Assembly: GCF_003202695.1 (NCBI RefSeq)
Contig: NZ_QGLL01000006.1
Location: forward strand, 1 to 64,000
DNA length: 64,000 bases
Reading direction: 5' to 3'
Source of the DNA: Bifidobacterium asteroides
GTDB lineage: Bacteria > Actinomycetota > Actinomycetes > Actinomycetales > Bifidobacteriaceae
Made by a program: the position numbers and the translations under genes. Under the pieces are notes generated by a model that had not been told where the DNA came from, did no database searches, and saw only the letters and a program-made list of their open reading frames with translations. Positions 17,801 through 25,786 of this stretch are shown in pieces; the first letter of the stretch is position 1, and every line of letters starts with the position of its first letter.

Positions 17801-20312
17801 CTGGGCCAAGGTGAGCGAGGCTGAGGCCCGGACGGCCGTCCAGGAGGCCTACCGGGAGGACGCCCGGTTCAAGGAGGATGTCCGGCAGGAGGGACTTCGT
17901 GCCCTGGCCTACATGCAGGAGTATGGGGTCAAGGGTGTAGTCCTGTCAGGGCGCCCCTACCATGTGGATCCCGAGGTCAACCACGGCATTCCCGAGACCA
18001 TCTGCTCCCTGGGCATGGCTGTGCTTTCTGAGGACTCCATATGTGAGCTTGACGTGCATGACCTGCCCAAGCTGAGCGACTACATCATTCCGGCAGCGGG
18101 GGAGCGGGCTCTGGCCTCCAACAACCCCACGGCTGCCAAGTTCCGCAAGACCGTGCCAGGCTTCGGTGACGACCATCACAAGATGCCTCTGAGGGTGACC
18201 GACCAGTGGGCCTACCATTCCAGGCTCTATTCCGCAGCTAGGTTCGTTTCCGAATATCCTGACCTGCAGCTGGTTCAGTTGGTCAGCTTCGGATGCGGCG
18301 TGGATGCCATCACCACTGACCAGGTCCAGGAGATTCTGGCCGACAAGGGCGATGTCTATACGCAGCTGAAGATCGACGAGGTCTCCAACCTGGGTGCAGC
18401 CAAGATCCGTCTGCGCTCGCTGAAGGCTGCTATGGACGAACGCCATCAGCGGGATATGACACAAGAGGACGGCGAAAATCAGAAGGAAGCCCCCGTTATG
18501 GAGCAGGCGCCTGCCAAGGTCGCGGTCAAGGATGCTGACCCGTTGCCTGACCTGGTTCAGGCGGAGGATTCATCTGATTCTCAGGGTTCTCAAGAGTCTG
18601 CAGACCGTATTGAAGCCGTGGATACGAATGCGTCTGACAAGCCGGCATCCGATGGGTTCCGGTCCACTAACGCCCAGAAGATCAGCCTGTCCCAACGCAA
18701 GGCCGACATTGTGGCTCTGGCCCGGTTCGTAGCCCTGCACGACAAGAGCGATCAGGGTCTGATAGGCCTCCACCCGATGGGCATCAGGCCCATCCGGGAG
18801 ACTATGGCCTCGCAGCAGAAGGAACGGGAAGCCGAAAGCAGGTCGGCAGATCATCCAGCCGACCAGGGTACAGATGTTCAGGCTAGCGGAGCTGCCGTCA
18901 AGCCGACCCTGTCCAAGTACGCTACTGAGCATCGCTTCACCAAGGAGATGGGGCATAAGTACACGGTTGTTGCGCCGCAGATGTCCCCTGTGCATTTCTC
19001 CCTCCTGGAGGCGGTCTTCTCCAGCGCCGACTACCACTTCGAGCTCCTGAAGCATGCCACGGCAGAAGACATCAATACCGGTGTCAAGTACGTCAACAAC
19101 GATGCCTGCTTCCCGGCCATCATCGTGGTGGGGCAGCTGGTCAACGCCTTCCTGTCCGGCAGGTTCGACCCGCACAAGTGCGCAGTCATCGTCACTCAGA
19201 CCGGCGGCATGTGCAGGGCCACCAACTACTACGGCCTTCTGCGCAAGGCTCTGGCTGATGCAGGCTATGGCTATGTGCCGATCATCACGCTGAGCGTACA
19301 GGGGTTCAGGGCGAATCCAGGCCTTCAGGTAACCCCTGCCCTGCTTCACCGCGCTGTCAAGGCCTTCTATCTGGGCGATGCCATGATCGAGTGCCTGCTC
19401 AGGGTCCGCCCCTACGAGCAGGAGCCCGGCTCCGCCAACAGGCTCTACAAACTCTGGGACACGATCTGCAAGGAGACCATCGAGCACCACGGGTACTCCA
19501 AGACCGCCAAGAAGGTGTATGGCCATGGTTATCTGCCCTATGGCACGCTGATGAAGCGGATGATCCGAGCCTTCGACCAACTGCCGCTGCGCAGTATTCC
19601 TCGCAAGCCTCGTGTGGGCGTAGTAGGCGAAATCCTGGTCAAGTACCATCCTGATGCCAACAACCATGTGGTCGACCTGATCGAGAGCCAGGGCTGTGAG
19701 GCCGTGCTCCCCGGTGTCTGCGACTTCATGGTCAACGGCATATCCAATGCTGAATGGAACGAGGAGATGCTAGGCACCGGTGGTCAGGTGGGCGTCAAGA
19801 AGATCGTCCTCAAGGCGGCGGATGCCTACCGTGCCCCCATGATCGCCGGCTTCAAGGCTTCAAAGGGAAAGTTCGACATTCCTGCCCACATCAGCGATCT
19901 GAGGGAGAAAGCCGCATCGGTCACCTCCCTGGGTGTTCAGGCCGGAGAGGGTTGGCTCCTGACCGGCGAGATCATCGAACTGATCCAGTCCGGGGCCCCC
20001 AACATCGTCTGCGCGCAGCCTTTCGCCTGTCTGCCCAACCATGTGACCGGACGAGGCATGTTCGGCAAGATCCGCAGAACCTACCCCGAAGCCAACATTG
20101 TCTCGATCGACTACGATCCCGGCGCTTCGGAGGCCAACCAGCTCAACAGGATCAAGCTGATGATCGCAGCTGCCAAGAAGCCAGGCGCCCCGCAAAACAC
20201 CGCCCAGAGCCTCAAGGCTGACGTCGAATCCGAGCAAGAGGAATCGACCGGTCTGGATGCAGGGCAGGCAGGACACGTCCAGGATGAGGAGAAGGTTCTG
20301 GAGAGCCTGTAG
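14841..20312 (+). CDS. Giant acyl-CoA dehydratase activase-related fusion protein
   Basis: This 1823-residue cytosolic protein contains two BadF/BcrD-type ATPase (activase) domains in tandem. The first (about 17-290) has VGLDIGSTTVKAV, ELGGEDAKITYL and NGSCAGGTGAF with C148; the second (about 430-700) has LGIDAGSTTIKAV, IDIGGQDMKYI and CSAGCGSF with C555/C559. In activases of 2-hydroxyglutaryl-CoA dehydratase and benzoyl-CoA reductase such cysteines hold a [4Fe-4S] cluster at the dimer interface. Next come a CKLCQNHCK cysteine cluster (from C783), a DUF2229/HgdB-like region (about 840-1200), an acidic low-complexity linker (about 1205-1370), and a second HgdB-like part (about 1380-1780). Such fusions occur across bifidobacteria and Firmicutes without a known substrate. 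The start is the ATG with GAGG upstream. No acyl-CoA dehydratase operon surrounds it. Radical enzyme maintenance or an unknown anaerobic reduction is possible. Confidence 0.8.
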   Translation: MSDGVDIAGRYKGTGPRDLLRVGLDIGSTTVKAVVLGRGDGLDQALFSDYRRHHANVRQCVAELVADIRLSLSKVGLAGNPISLVITGSGGLELASQLQTEFAQEVIAETEAINATYPEGDVIIELGGEDAKITYLKPTPEQRMNGSCAGGTGAFIDQMATLLNTDAAGLNDMASKYKTIYPIASRCGVFAKSDLQPLINDGAAKEDLAASIFNAVATQTISGLACGRPIRGNVIFLGGPLFFMSELREAFKRILQDRVGRYIIPENAHLYVAYGAAIMAGRRDQDDQDKAAQVKTDYSPESDVNDPFGPAWGLDQEKVDRARSEKASSLDKVALQDAMQDGRTTTLVDGEHKDPATETAKDGRQDQEMHFGLTTLEGVLSALKGLEDMPSAARTIRPLFLTEDERREFNDRHGAQVIPTGDLSGAKGPHFLGIDAGSTTIKAVLINDDKTIVWSTYGVHKDSPLIAAANIVKEVRKSLPKGAYIARACATGYGEGLVKAGLHVDDGVVETMAHYRAAEEISPGVTSVIDIGGQDMKYIAVNDGVIDSICVNEACSAGCGSFLQTFAQSMGISIQEFTKQALASEAPTDLGSRCTVFMNSSVKQAQKEGASPEDIAAGLCYSVVRNALYKVIKLRDANALGPVVVVQGGTFLNDAVLRAFELLTGRKVTRPNIAGLMGAYGAALTARMHCPQNDEVEDLTVASSHMADGVKSVGSTPTTPNMAPASTKSQLSPAAVNKIASKNDQGFKTTMPDLKVQDGHVVSSILAGDDLDNLSMTTTHDVCKLCQNHCKLTITEFEDGGRYVTGNRCERGGDKNRKRSDRPNLYDFKYKRAFAYRRLTPDKATRGDIGIPRVLNMYEDYPFWFTLLTSLGFRVMISGRSNHELFESGMESIASENICYPAKLVHGHIHSLVDKGIKTIFYPCVTYEQELVPDTDNHYNCPIVANYPVVIEANMAELKENGVRFMRPYFNLSNKEKMVERIVKVFDWAKVSEAEARTAVQEAYREDARFKEDVRQEGLRALAYMQEYGVKGVVLSGRPYHVDPEVNHGIPETICSLGMAVLSEDSICELDVHDLPKLSDYIIPAAGERALASNNPTAAKFRKTVPGFGDDHHKMPLRVTDQWAYHSRLYSAARFVSEYPDLQLVQLVSFGCGVDAITTDQVQEILADKGDVYTQLKIDEVSNLGAAKIRLRSLKAAMDERHQRDMTQEDGENQKEAPVMEQAPAKVAVKDADPLPDLVQAEDSSDSQGSQESADRIEAVDTNASDKPASDGFRSTNAQKISLSQRKADIVALARFVALHDKSDQGLIGLHPMGIRPIRETMASQQKEREAESRSADHPADQGTDVQASGAAVKPTLSKYATEHRFTKEMGHKYTVVAPQMSPVHFSLLEAVFSSADYHFELLKHATAEDINTGVKYVNNDACFPAIIVVGQLVNAFLSGRFDPHKCAVIVTQTGGMCRATNYYGLLRKALADAGYGYVPIITLSVQGFRANPGLQVTPALLHRAVKAFYLGDAMIECLLRVRPYEQEPGSANRLYKLWDTICKETIEHHGYSKTAKKVYGHGYLPYGTLMKRMIRAFDQLPLRSIPRKPRVGVVGEILVKYHPDANNHVVDLIESQGCEAVLPGVCDFMVNGISNAEWNEEMLGTGGQVGVKKIVLKAADAYRAPMIAGFKASKGKFDIPAHISDLREKAASVTSLGVQAGEGWLLTGEIIELIQSGAPNIVCAQPFACLPNHVTGRGMFGKIRRTYPEANIVSIDYDPGASEANQLNRIKLMIAAAKKPGAPQNTAQSLKADVESEQEESTGLDAGQAGHVQDEEKVLESL

Positions 20313-20396
20313 CCAGGCCGTGGCCGGTGTTTGGGCCAACCCGCCTGTCTTGAAAGTAGTCGAACCACGAAGATCAAGGAGAGAGAGGGGTTGCCC

Positions 20397-21050
20397 ATGA
20401 CCAGCCTTGAGGAGATCAAGGCTCTGCTGGACACCGATCAGATCTACATTGCCGATACGCCCGAAATGAAGCAGGTCCAAGATGCCCAGCAGGATCTGGT
20501 CTTCGACTTCAACGCCTGCCGCCCCACCCAGGTGGAGAAAAAGCGGGATCTCTGCCAAAGGATGTTCGGGTCATTCGGCCAGGACAGCTGGATTGAGGGA
20601 CCGGTGCGGGCCAACTGGGCCTGTAACACTTACTGGGGGAGCAAATGCTATGCCAACTTCAACCTGGTTCTAGTCGACGACGGCCGAATTGACATAGGCG
20701 ATCACACCATGTTCGGACCCAACGTCACCATCGTCACCACCGGGCATGCGATACGTCCCGATATACGTGCCTATGGAACGCCCCAGTTCTCGGTCCCGGT
20801 CGGCATCGGCAGGAATGTGTGGATCGGAGCAGGCTCCATCGTCATGCCGGGAGTGACCATTGGAGACAACACGGTCATCGGGGCAGGGTCTCTGGTCACC
20901 AGGGACATCCCTTCCGATGTGGTCGCCTACGGCCACCCCTGTAAGGTCGTCCGTCCCATCGATGACCACGATTATGAGTTCTACTGGAGGGATCGACGGT
21001 ATCAGGCGCCTTATGATGCCAGGCCCTTCAGGATGAGTCAGGATGGCTGA
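20397..21050 (+). CDS. Sugar O-acetyltransferase, maltose/galactoside acetyltransferase type
   Basis: The 217-residue protein has an N-terminal helical cap (Mac domain) and a left-handed beta-helix of hexapeptide repeats (IDIGDHTMFGPNVTIVTTGH, VPVGIGRNVWIGAGSIVMPG, VTIGDNTVIGAGSLVTRDIP). GH in the TTGH segment carries the catalytic histidine of LacA/Maa enzymes, which acetylate sugars with acetyl-CoA. ATG 20397 is chosen from the purine-rich AGGAGAGAGAGGGG ahead of it; a longer in-frame start at 20331 precedes that site. It is followed by a decayed beta-galactosidase fragment, so it may once have belonged to a galactoside operon. Confidence 0.88.
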   Translation: MTSLEEIKALLDTDQIYIADTPEMKQVQDAQQDLVFDFNACRPTQVEKKRDLCQRMFGSFGQDSWIEGPVRANWACNTYWGSKCYANFNLVLVDDGRIDIGDHTMFGPNVTIVTTGHAIRPDIRAYGTPQFSVPVGIGRNVWIGAGSIVMPGVTIGDNTVIGAGSLVTRDIPSDVVAYGHPCKVVRPIDDHDYEFYWRDRRYQAPYDARPFRMSQDG

Positions 21051-21407
21051 ACTAAAAAATAAGTGTTTGATTGACGCTTGCGGATCGGTGACAATTCAGC
21101 CAGTGGCCCTGGAAAGCTCTATTGTGATCAGCAGCGCTCTTTGGGTGTGCAGAAGCGGATGCCCGATTTCATGTCGTCAGAAATGGTCCGAGGAGATCTG
21201 TCGGTTAATCCAGCAGGCATCGGCAGGATATTGCTGTGGGTGACTCGACGATCCGAAAGTGCAGATGATCAGTGAAAAGATCTGGGTAATCAGCCTGGAT
21301 TGCAATTCCTCGGTAGCGAGCCATGCAGCGGTTTTTGGTCTAGGAGCATCAATAAATCTGCATGGAAAGCACGGTATTTGCTGCATTGCAGGCTTTGAGA
21401 AAGTTAG
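21051..21407 (+). other. Gene-free stretch before the GH42 remnant
   Basis: About 360 bases with frequent stops in all frames and no recognised protein, RNA or terminator. With the fragment that follows it may be the further-decayed body of a lost gene. Confidence 0.4.
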
Positions 21408-21720
21408 TTGTCCGTTTCGGTTTATCAGCCGTCCGCCCAAGGCATGCGGATGCTGCTTTCGGATGCAGCGGATGCGGCTGGCCTGAACGGTCCAGTACGG
21501 GACCTGGCTGGTTTGGTCACCGTGCAGGAGGGCATCAACCCCCGGGCGAGCAGGTCGCCTGCCTGCTCAATTACTCGTCAAGGAGGTCAGACCCGACGCT
21601 TTCTATGAGAGCATCGGCTGGTGGCTGACGGGCAAGCTGACCCTCAGGCTCACGTGAACCAGGGTCGGCCCATGACCGTCGGACCCTGGGACTTGGCAAA
21701 CATCGTTCTTTGGACCGTCT
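21408..21720 (+). pseudogene. Decayed C-terminal end of a GH42 beta-galactosidase
   Basis: Pieces in shifting frames, read in order, resemble the tail of bifidobacterial GH42 enzymes: MLLSDAADAAGLNGPVRDL followed by AGLVTVQEGIN (frame of 21408), then CLLNYSS in another frame (about 21573-21595), then GWWLTGKLTLRLT, then TVGPWDLANIVL back in the first frame (21675-21710). A typical GH42 end has a vREG-N segment, YLLNYS, LLTG and PWDLAIL in this order. At least two frameshifts and internal stops separate them, and no catalytic part remains. The call rests on motif order alone and needs a profile search. Confidence 0.5.
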
Positions 21721-21783
21721 TTAGTCTGACCGGCTGCAAAGATATCAGTTAACGGGTTTTCAGCGAGAAAGGGAGGTGTCCAG

Positions 21784-24084
21784 ATGGCAGCAAAGGAGTT
21801 GACGCAGAATCTGCCCTACTGCAATCCCGACCTAAGCGTGCAAGAGCGGGTGGCCGACCTGCTGGGCCGGATGACCCGGGAGGAAAAGGTGGGTCAGATG
21901 ATGCAGCTGGATGCCCGCCAAGGAGTGGACAAGGAGGTGGTGGATCAGCATGCCGGATCCCTGCTGCATGTCTCTGCGAAGAATATGACCAAGGTTGACC
22001 AGGCCGTTCATCGCACCCGTCTAGGCATTCCCCTGCTGATCGGCGACGATTGCATCCATGGCCATTCCTTCTTTCGCGGGGCCACCATTTTCCCTGAACA
22101 GTTGGGCATGGCGGCCTCTTTTGATCCTGAGCTGGTCCGGCGTATGGGACGAGCCACGGCCCAGGAGGTCGCCGCAACGGGCATCCACTGGACCTTTTCC
22201 CCGGTGCTTTGCATCGCCAGGGACACCCGTTGGGGACGGGTGGACGAGACCTTCGGCGAGGATCCCTTCCTGATCGGCGAGCTGGCTTCGGCCATGGTGC
22301 GCGGCTACCAGGGCGGATCAGCCATGACCGGGAACCTGCCCAAGGATGCTGTGCTGGCCACAGCCAAGCACTTTGCCGGATACTCCGAAACCCAGGGCGG
22401 GCGCGATGCCTCCGAGGCCGACCTCTCGCACCGCAAGCTGCTCTCATGGTTCCTGCCGCCCTTCGAGCGCCTGGCCAGGGAGGGCGTGGCTACCTTCATG
22501 CTGGGCTACGAGTCCATTGACGGGGTTCCCGTCACCATCAACAACTGGCTGCTTAACGACGTGCTGCGCGGGCAGTGGGGCTACCAGGGCACCCTGATCA
22601 CGGACTGGGACAACGTGGGCCGGATGGTCTGGGAACAGAAGGTGCAGCCCGACTACACCAGGGCCGCTGCAGCCGCCGTCAAGGCTGGCAACGACCTGAT
22701 CATGACCACGCCCGATTTCTATCAGGGAGCCTTGGATGCACTGGATGCCGGGCTGCTGCGCGAGGAGGACCTTAACCGGGCGGTCAGGCGCATCCTGGCT
22801 CTGAAATTCCGTATGGGGCTCTTTGAAGATCCGCGTCTGCCCGATCCCGAGACTCAGAAGGCGGTCATCAACTCGTCTGAGCACCAGGAGCTCAACCTCC
22901 GGGTGGCCCAGGAGTCGGCGGTCCTTTTGAAGAACGACGGCATCCTGCCCCTCTTTGGCGGTGTGGATGCCGATGGCCGCCCCGGTGATGACTCAGCGCA
23001 CAGCATCGCCCTGGTGGGTCCGCTGATCGACGATGCCCAGAACCAGCTAGGGGACTGGGCTGGCGGCTCGGGTCAGTGCGACTGGATCAAGGACCAGCCT
23101 CGGGAGATGATCTTGACTGTGGCGGACGGCCTGCGCCAGGAGCTGCCTGAAAACTGGCGGCTCAACTGCGAGCAGGGCGTCGAAGTGGTCCGTCTGGTTG
23201 ATGACCCGGCGGGTCCACTCTTCCCTGACGGTCAGCCCAGGCCCAAGTTGGCGGCCCCGGCCAGAATCGATCAGGGCCGCTTCGACAGGGCCATCGACCA
23301 GGCTAAACAAAGCGACCTGGTGGTGGCTGTAGTCGGTGACGTGATCCAGCTGGTGGGCGAGGGGCGTTCGACTGCCACCCTGGAACTTTACGGTCCTCAG
23401 CGCGATCTTCTGGATGCCTTGGCGCAGACGGGCAAGCCCATGGTCATCGTGCTCATGTCTTCCAAGCCGCTGATCCTGCCCCCGTCCGCGCAGTCGGCCA
23501 AGGCCCTGATCTGGCAGCCCGACCCGGGCATGCAGGGCGGTCGTGCCCTGGCCAGGATTCTCACCGGCACGGTTGAACCCACAGGCAGACTGCCCATTAC
23601 CTTCCCCAGACACGCCGGGCAGCTGCCGATCTACTACAACCAGATCCGAGGCCAGCACGGTGATCGCTATGCCGATCTGACCCAGGATCCGGCCTTCGCC
23701 TTCGGCCAGGGTATGGGCTACACCACCTTTGCCTACGGAAAGCCCTTGGTCGATGGACCAGACACCGTGGGCCCCGAGGATACGGTCAGGGTGACCGTGG
23801 ACCTGACCAACACCGGCCAGCGGCCAGGCACCGAAGTAGTTCAGGCCTATATCAGCGACTTGGTAACCTCCGTCAGCTGGGCTGACCGCGAGCTCAAGGC
23901 CTTCCGAAGGATTCAGCTGGATCCAGGGCAGACTCGGAAGGTGGTCTTCGATCTTGCAGTGGCTGAGTGGACCCTGGTTGATGCCGACTGCAACCGTAGG
24001 GTCGAACCCGGTCAGTTCCAGGTGCTGGTGGGATCCTCCTCGCGTAGGGAAGACCTACAGGCTGTAACGGTGACCGTAGGGTGA
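21784..24084 (+). CDS. GH3 beta-glucosidase (intracellular)
   Basis: The 766-residue protein has no signal peptide, so it acts in the cytosol on imported glycosides. An N-terminal GH3 barrel (about 20-340) includes PLLIGDDCIHGHSF, ATAKHFAGYSE, GRDASEADLS and the nucleophile D274 in LITDWDNV. The C-terminal alpha/beta sandwich (about 375-620) has ESAVLLKNDGILPL, VVAVVGDV and GEGRSTATL, followed by a fibronectin III-like domain (about 650-755: VTVDLTNTGQRPGTEVVQAYISD). Likely activity is removal of terminal beta-glucose (or a related sugar) from oligosaccharides or plant aglycones; the sugar cannot be fixed from sequence. GGGAGG at 21771-21776 sets the start. Confidence 0.9.
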   Translation: MAAKELTQNLPYCNPDLSVQERVADLLGRMTREEKVGQMMQLDARQGVDKEVVDQHAGSLLHVSAKNMTKVDQAVHRTRLGIPLLIGDDCIHGHSFFRGATIFPEQLGMAASFDPELVRRMGRATAQEVAATGIHWTFSPVLCIARDTRWGRVDETFGEDPFLIGELASAMVRGYQGGSAMTGNLPKDAVLATAKHFAGYSETQGGRDASEADLSHRKLLSWFLPPFERLAREGVATFMLGYESIDGVPVTINNWLLNDVLRGQWGYQGTLITDWDNVGRMVWEQKVQPDYTRAAAAAVKAGNDLIMTTPDFYQGALDALDAGLLREEDLNRAVRRILALKFRMGLFEDPRLPDPETQKAVINSSEHQELNLRVAQESAVLLKNDGILPLFGGVDADGRPGDDSAHSIALVGPLIDDAQNQLGDWAGGSGQCDWIKDQPREMILTVADGLRQELPENWRLNCEQGVEVVRLVDDPAGPLFPDGQPRPKLAAPARIDQGRFDRAIDQAKQSDLVVAVVGDVIQLVGEGRSTATLELYGPQRDLLDALAQTGKPMVIVLMSSKPLILPPSAQSAKALIWQPDPGMQGGRALARILTGTVEPTGRLPITFPRHAGQLPIYYNQIRGQHGDRYADLTQDPAFAFGQGMGYTTFAYGKPLVDGPDTVGPEDTVRVTVDLTNTGQRPGTEVVQAYISDLVTSVSWADRELKAFRRIQLDPGQTRKVVFDLAVAEWTLVDADCNRRVEPGQFQVLVGSSSRREDLQAVTVTVG

Positions 24085-24145
24085 GCCTGCGATCGACTGA
24101 GTTGCGGTTGTTTCGGATTGCAGCTGTTATAGGTTATGGCTGCTC

Positions 24146-24177
24146 CGGATGGCCGTCGGTCGGTTGACGGCCATCCG
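24146..24177. terminator. Hairpin after the GH3 gene
   Basis: A perfect 12-bp stem (CGGATGGCCGTC / GACGGCCATCCG) with an eight-base loop sits 62 bases after the GH3 stop. It has no T-run. It lies upstream of the promoter for the next gene, which argues that it belongs to the end of the GH3 transcript. Confidence 0.5.
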
Positions 24178-24201
24178 ATAGCGGAACTCCTCGCGTGTTG
24201 G

Positions 24202-24231
24202 TTGCCTAGGGGCTGCGCCCGCTCCTACGAT
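24202..24231 (+). promoter_or_regulatory. Promoter of the GshA-like gene, leaderless type
   Basis: TTGCCT (24202-24207), an 18-base spacer, TACGAT (24226-24231), then six bases to the ATG at 24238. Transcription would begin at or next to the start codon. No Shine-Dalgarno precedes that ATG, which fits a leaderless mRNA. Confidence 0.55.
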
Positions 24232-24237
24232 GACAGC

Positions 24238-25512
24238 ATGAGGAAAAGCGTAGGCGCTGGGTATGCGCACCTGTTGACGGTCCCCAATCCTCGGCATGTG
24301 GCCAGCCTGGTTGACTACTTCACACGCGGATCCAAACCGCGGTCCCAGTGGCGGTTCGGTATTGAGATCGAACATCTGCCAATCCGCAACGATGGGTCCG
24401 ATGCTCCGGTTCCCTATGAAGGGGAGCGGGGCATCGAGGCTCTGTTGTCTGCCTTGGAGCCCTGCTACGACGGCGATGCAGAATATCGTGAGGACGGTCA
24501 TCTGGTCGGACTGAGTCGTCCTGGCTGCGTGGTCTCGCTGGAGCCCGGAAGCCAGGTGGAGTGTTCCCTTGGCCTGGTGCGGGACAGTCGTGAATTCGAG
24601 GACCTCTACCGACGCTTCCGTGCCGATGTCGATCCCATCGCCGAGCGGCTCGGGTTTCGCTTGGTCGAGTACGGGTACCGCCCGGCTGGGTCCTACGCGG
24701 ACGTGAGCGTCAATCCCAAGGAGCGCTATGCGGTCATGAACACCTATCTGGGCCGCATAGGCCAGTGCGGACCCATGATGATGCGCAGCACCGCCTCCAC
24801 CCAGATCAGCATCGACTACCAGGACGAGGACGATGCCATCGCCAAGATCCGTCTAGGCACGGCCATCGGTCCCATTCTGGCCTACTGCTTCCGCAACACT
24901 CCGATCTTCGAGGGAAGACGCAACCGCATGCCCCTGCGGCGCCAGCGGATCTGGGACTGGCTTGACACCCAGCGCACAGGCCTGATCCCGGGGCTGTTTG
25001 AGGATGGCTTCGGTTGGGAGAACTATGCCGTGGACATGCTCTCCACCCCGCTCATGGTGGCCGATGTCTCCCACACCCCTGAGGTGGATGGACCACAGGG
25101 GCAGCAGGTCTTCATAGCCTGGCATGAGAACGCCGGAGAGATTTATCCTGATCGGCGGCTCAATGATGCCGAGATAGCCCACATTCTGACCACGCATTTT
25201 AATGATGTTCGGCTGAAGAACTACATCGAGCTCAGACACTGGGATTCTCTGCCCATGAAACGTGCCAGCCGACTTCTGGAGGTCGTCGGCGGCATCTTCT
25301 ATGACTCGGATCGATTCGCCAGACTTGTCGGGCTCCTGGACGGGGTGAGCGAGGAGGATGTGCTCCAGGCCAAGGCCGACCTGCAGGTTCGTGGCGGACA
25401 GGCCAGCCCCTATGGCCATTCCTTGGATTTCTGGAGGCAGGCCTTGGGCGCAGAGGACACTCTGGACGGTCTTCCGGGCGATCCACGCCATCCTGATCTC
25501 TTCCAGTCCTGA
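24238..25512 (+). CDS. Glutamate-cysteine ligase family protein (GshA-like)
   Basis: The 424-residue protein resembles the GCS2/EgtA-type carboxylate-amine ligases: FGIEIEHLPI near the N-terminus (ATP/Mg-binding glutamates), YREDGHLVGL, VSLEPGSQVECSLGL, MMRSTASTQISIDY (substrate-binding TAST motif), FRNTPIFEGRRN, and IELRHWDSLP near the C-terminus. The family joins glutamate to cysteine or to an amine; bifidobacterial members have not been tied to glutathione in this window, since no gshB is nearby. The start ATG 24238 is favoured over an in-frame 24136 because the latter would translate the hairpin and promoter and adds low-complexity residues. Confidence 0.78.
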   Translation: MRKSVGAGYAHLLTVPNPRHVASLVDYFTRGSKPRSQWRFGIEIEHLPIRNDGSDAPVPYEGERGIEALLSALEPCYDGDAEYREDGHLVGLSRPGCVVSLEPGSQVECSLGLVRDSREFEDLYRRFRADVDPIAERLGFRLVEYGYRPAGSYADVSVNPKERYAVMNTYLGRIGQCGPMMMRSTASTQISIDYQDEDDAIAKIRLGTAIGPILAYCFRNTPIFEGRRNRMPLRRQRIWDWLDTQRTGLIPGLFEDGFGWENYAVDMLSTPLMVADVSHTPEVDGPQGQQVFIAWHENAGEIYPDRRLNDAEIAHILTTHFNDVRLKNYIELRHWDSLPMKRASRLLEVVGGIFYDSDRFARLVGLLDGVSEEDVLQAKADLQVRGGQASPYGHSLDFWRQALGAEDTLDGLPGDPRHPDLFQS

Positions 25513-25556
25513 CGACTATTTCGTTATGCGAACGGACGATACCGGTTTCCTGAGGA

Positions 25557-25565
25557 TGGTATAAT
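25557..25565 (+). promoter_or_regulatory. Extended -10 promoter of ileS
   Basis: TGGTATAAT is a TGn-extended consensus -10 (TATAAT at 25560-25565). The -35 region (CGATAC at the proper spacing) is weak, as is usual for extended -10 promoters. It would start the T-box leader at about 25572. Confidence 0.65.
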
Positions 25566-25571
25566 CTGTTC

Positions 25572-25786
25572 ACCAATGGGCCTTGATCCGTTATCAGCGG
25601 GGAGCCCTCGGAAGAACGGGCTCGCTTGCAGCGATCCTCAGTAGAACCGACGGGTGGGCCCGCATAGCCCAGTTCAAGCGGTCCGGCGTAGGTCATTGGC
25701 CGGGCAAGCGAGGTGGTACCGCGGTGGGCCCCATGGTCCCTCGTCCTCGGCATGGCGACATGAACGACCAGCGAGGAGCGTGAACG
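25572..25786 (+). promoter_or_regulatory. T-box riboswitch leader of ileS (translational type)
   Basis: The leader contains the T-box core AGGTGGTACCGCG at 25711-25723 and an upstream short Stem I/II region with CAGCGGGGAGCC and GGAAGAACGGG. A candidate isoleucine specifier ATC lies at 25593-25595. There is no terminator; instead CCTCG (25745-25749) can pair with CGAGG at 25772-25776, which covers the ribosome site GAGGAG (25773-25778) of ileS. This is the arrangement known for actinobacterial ileS T-boxes with ultrashort Stem I, where uncharged tRNA-Ile frees the ribosome site. Pairings were worked out by eye. Confidence 0.9.

Noticed and set aside
21051-21486. Short overlapping reading frames in the gap after the acetyltransferase
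   Set aside because: They lack ribosome sites and conserved motifs and fall in a region of stops in all frames.
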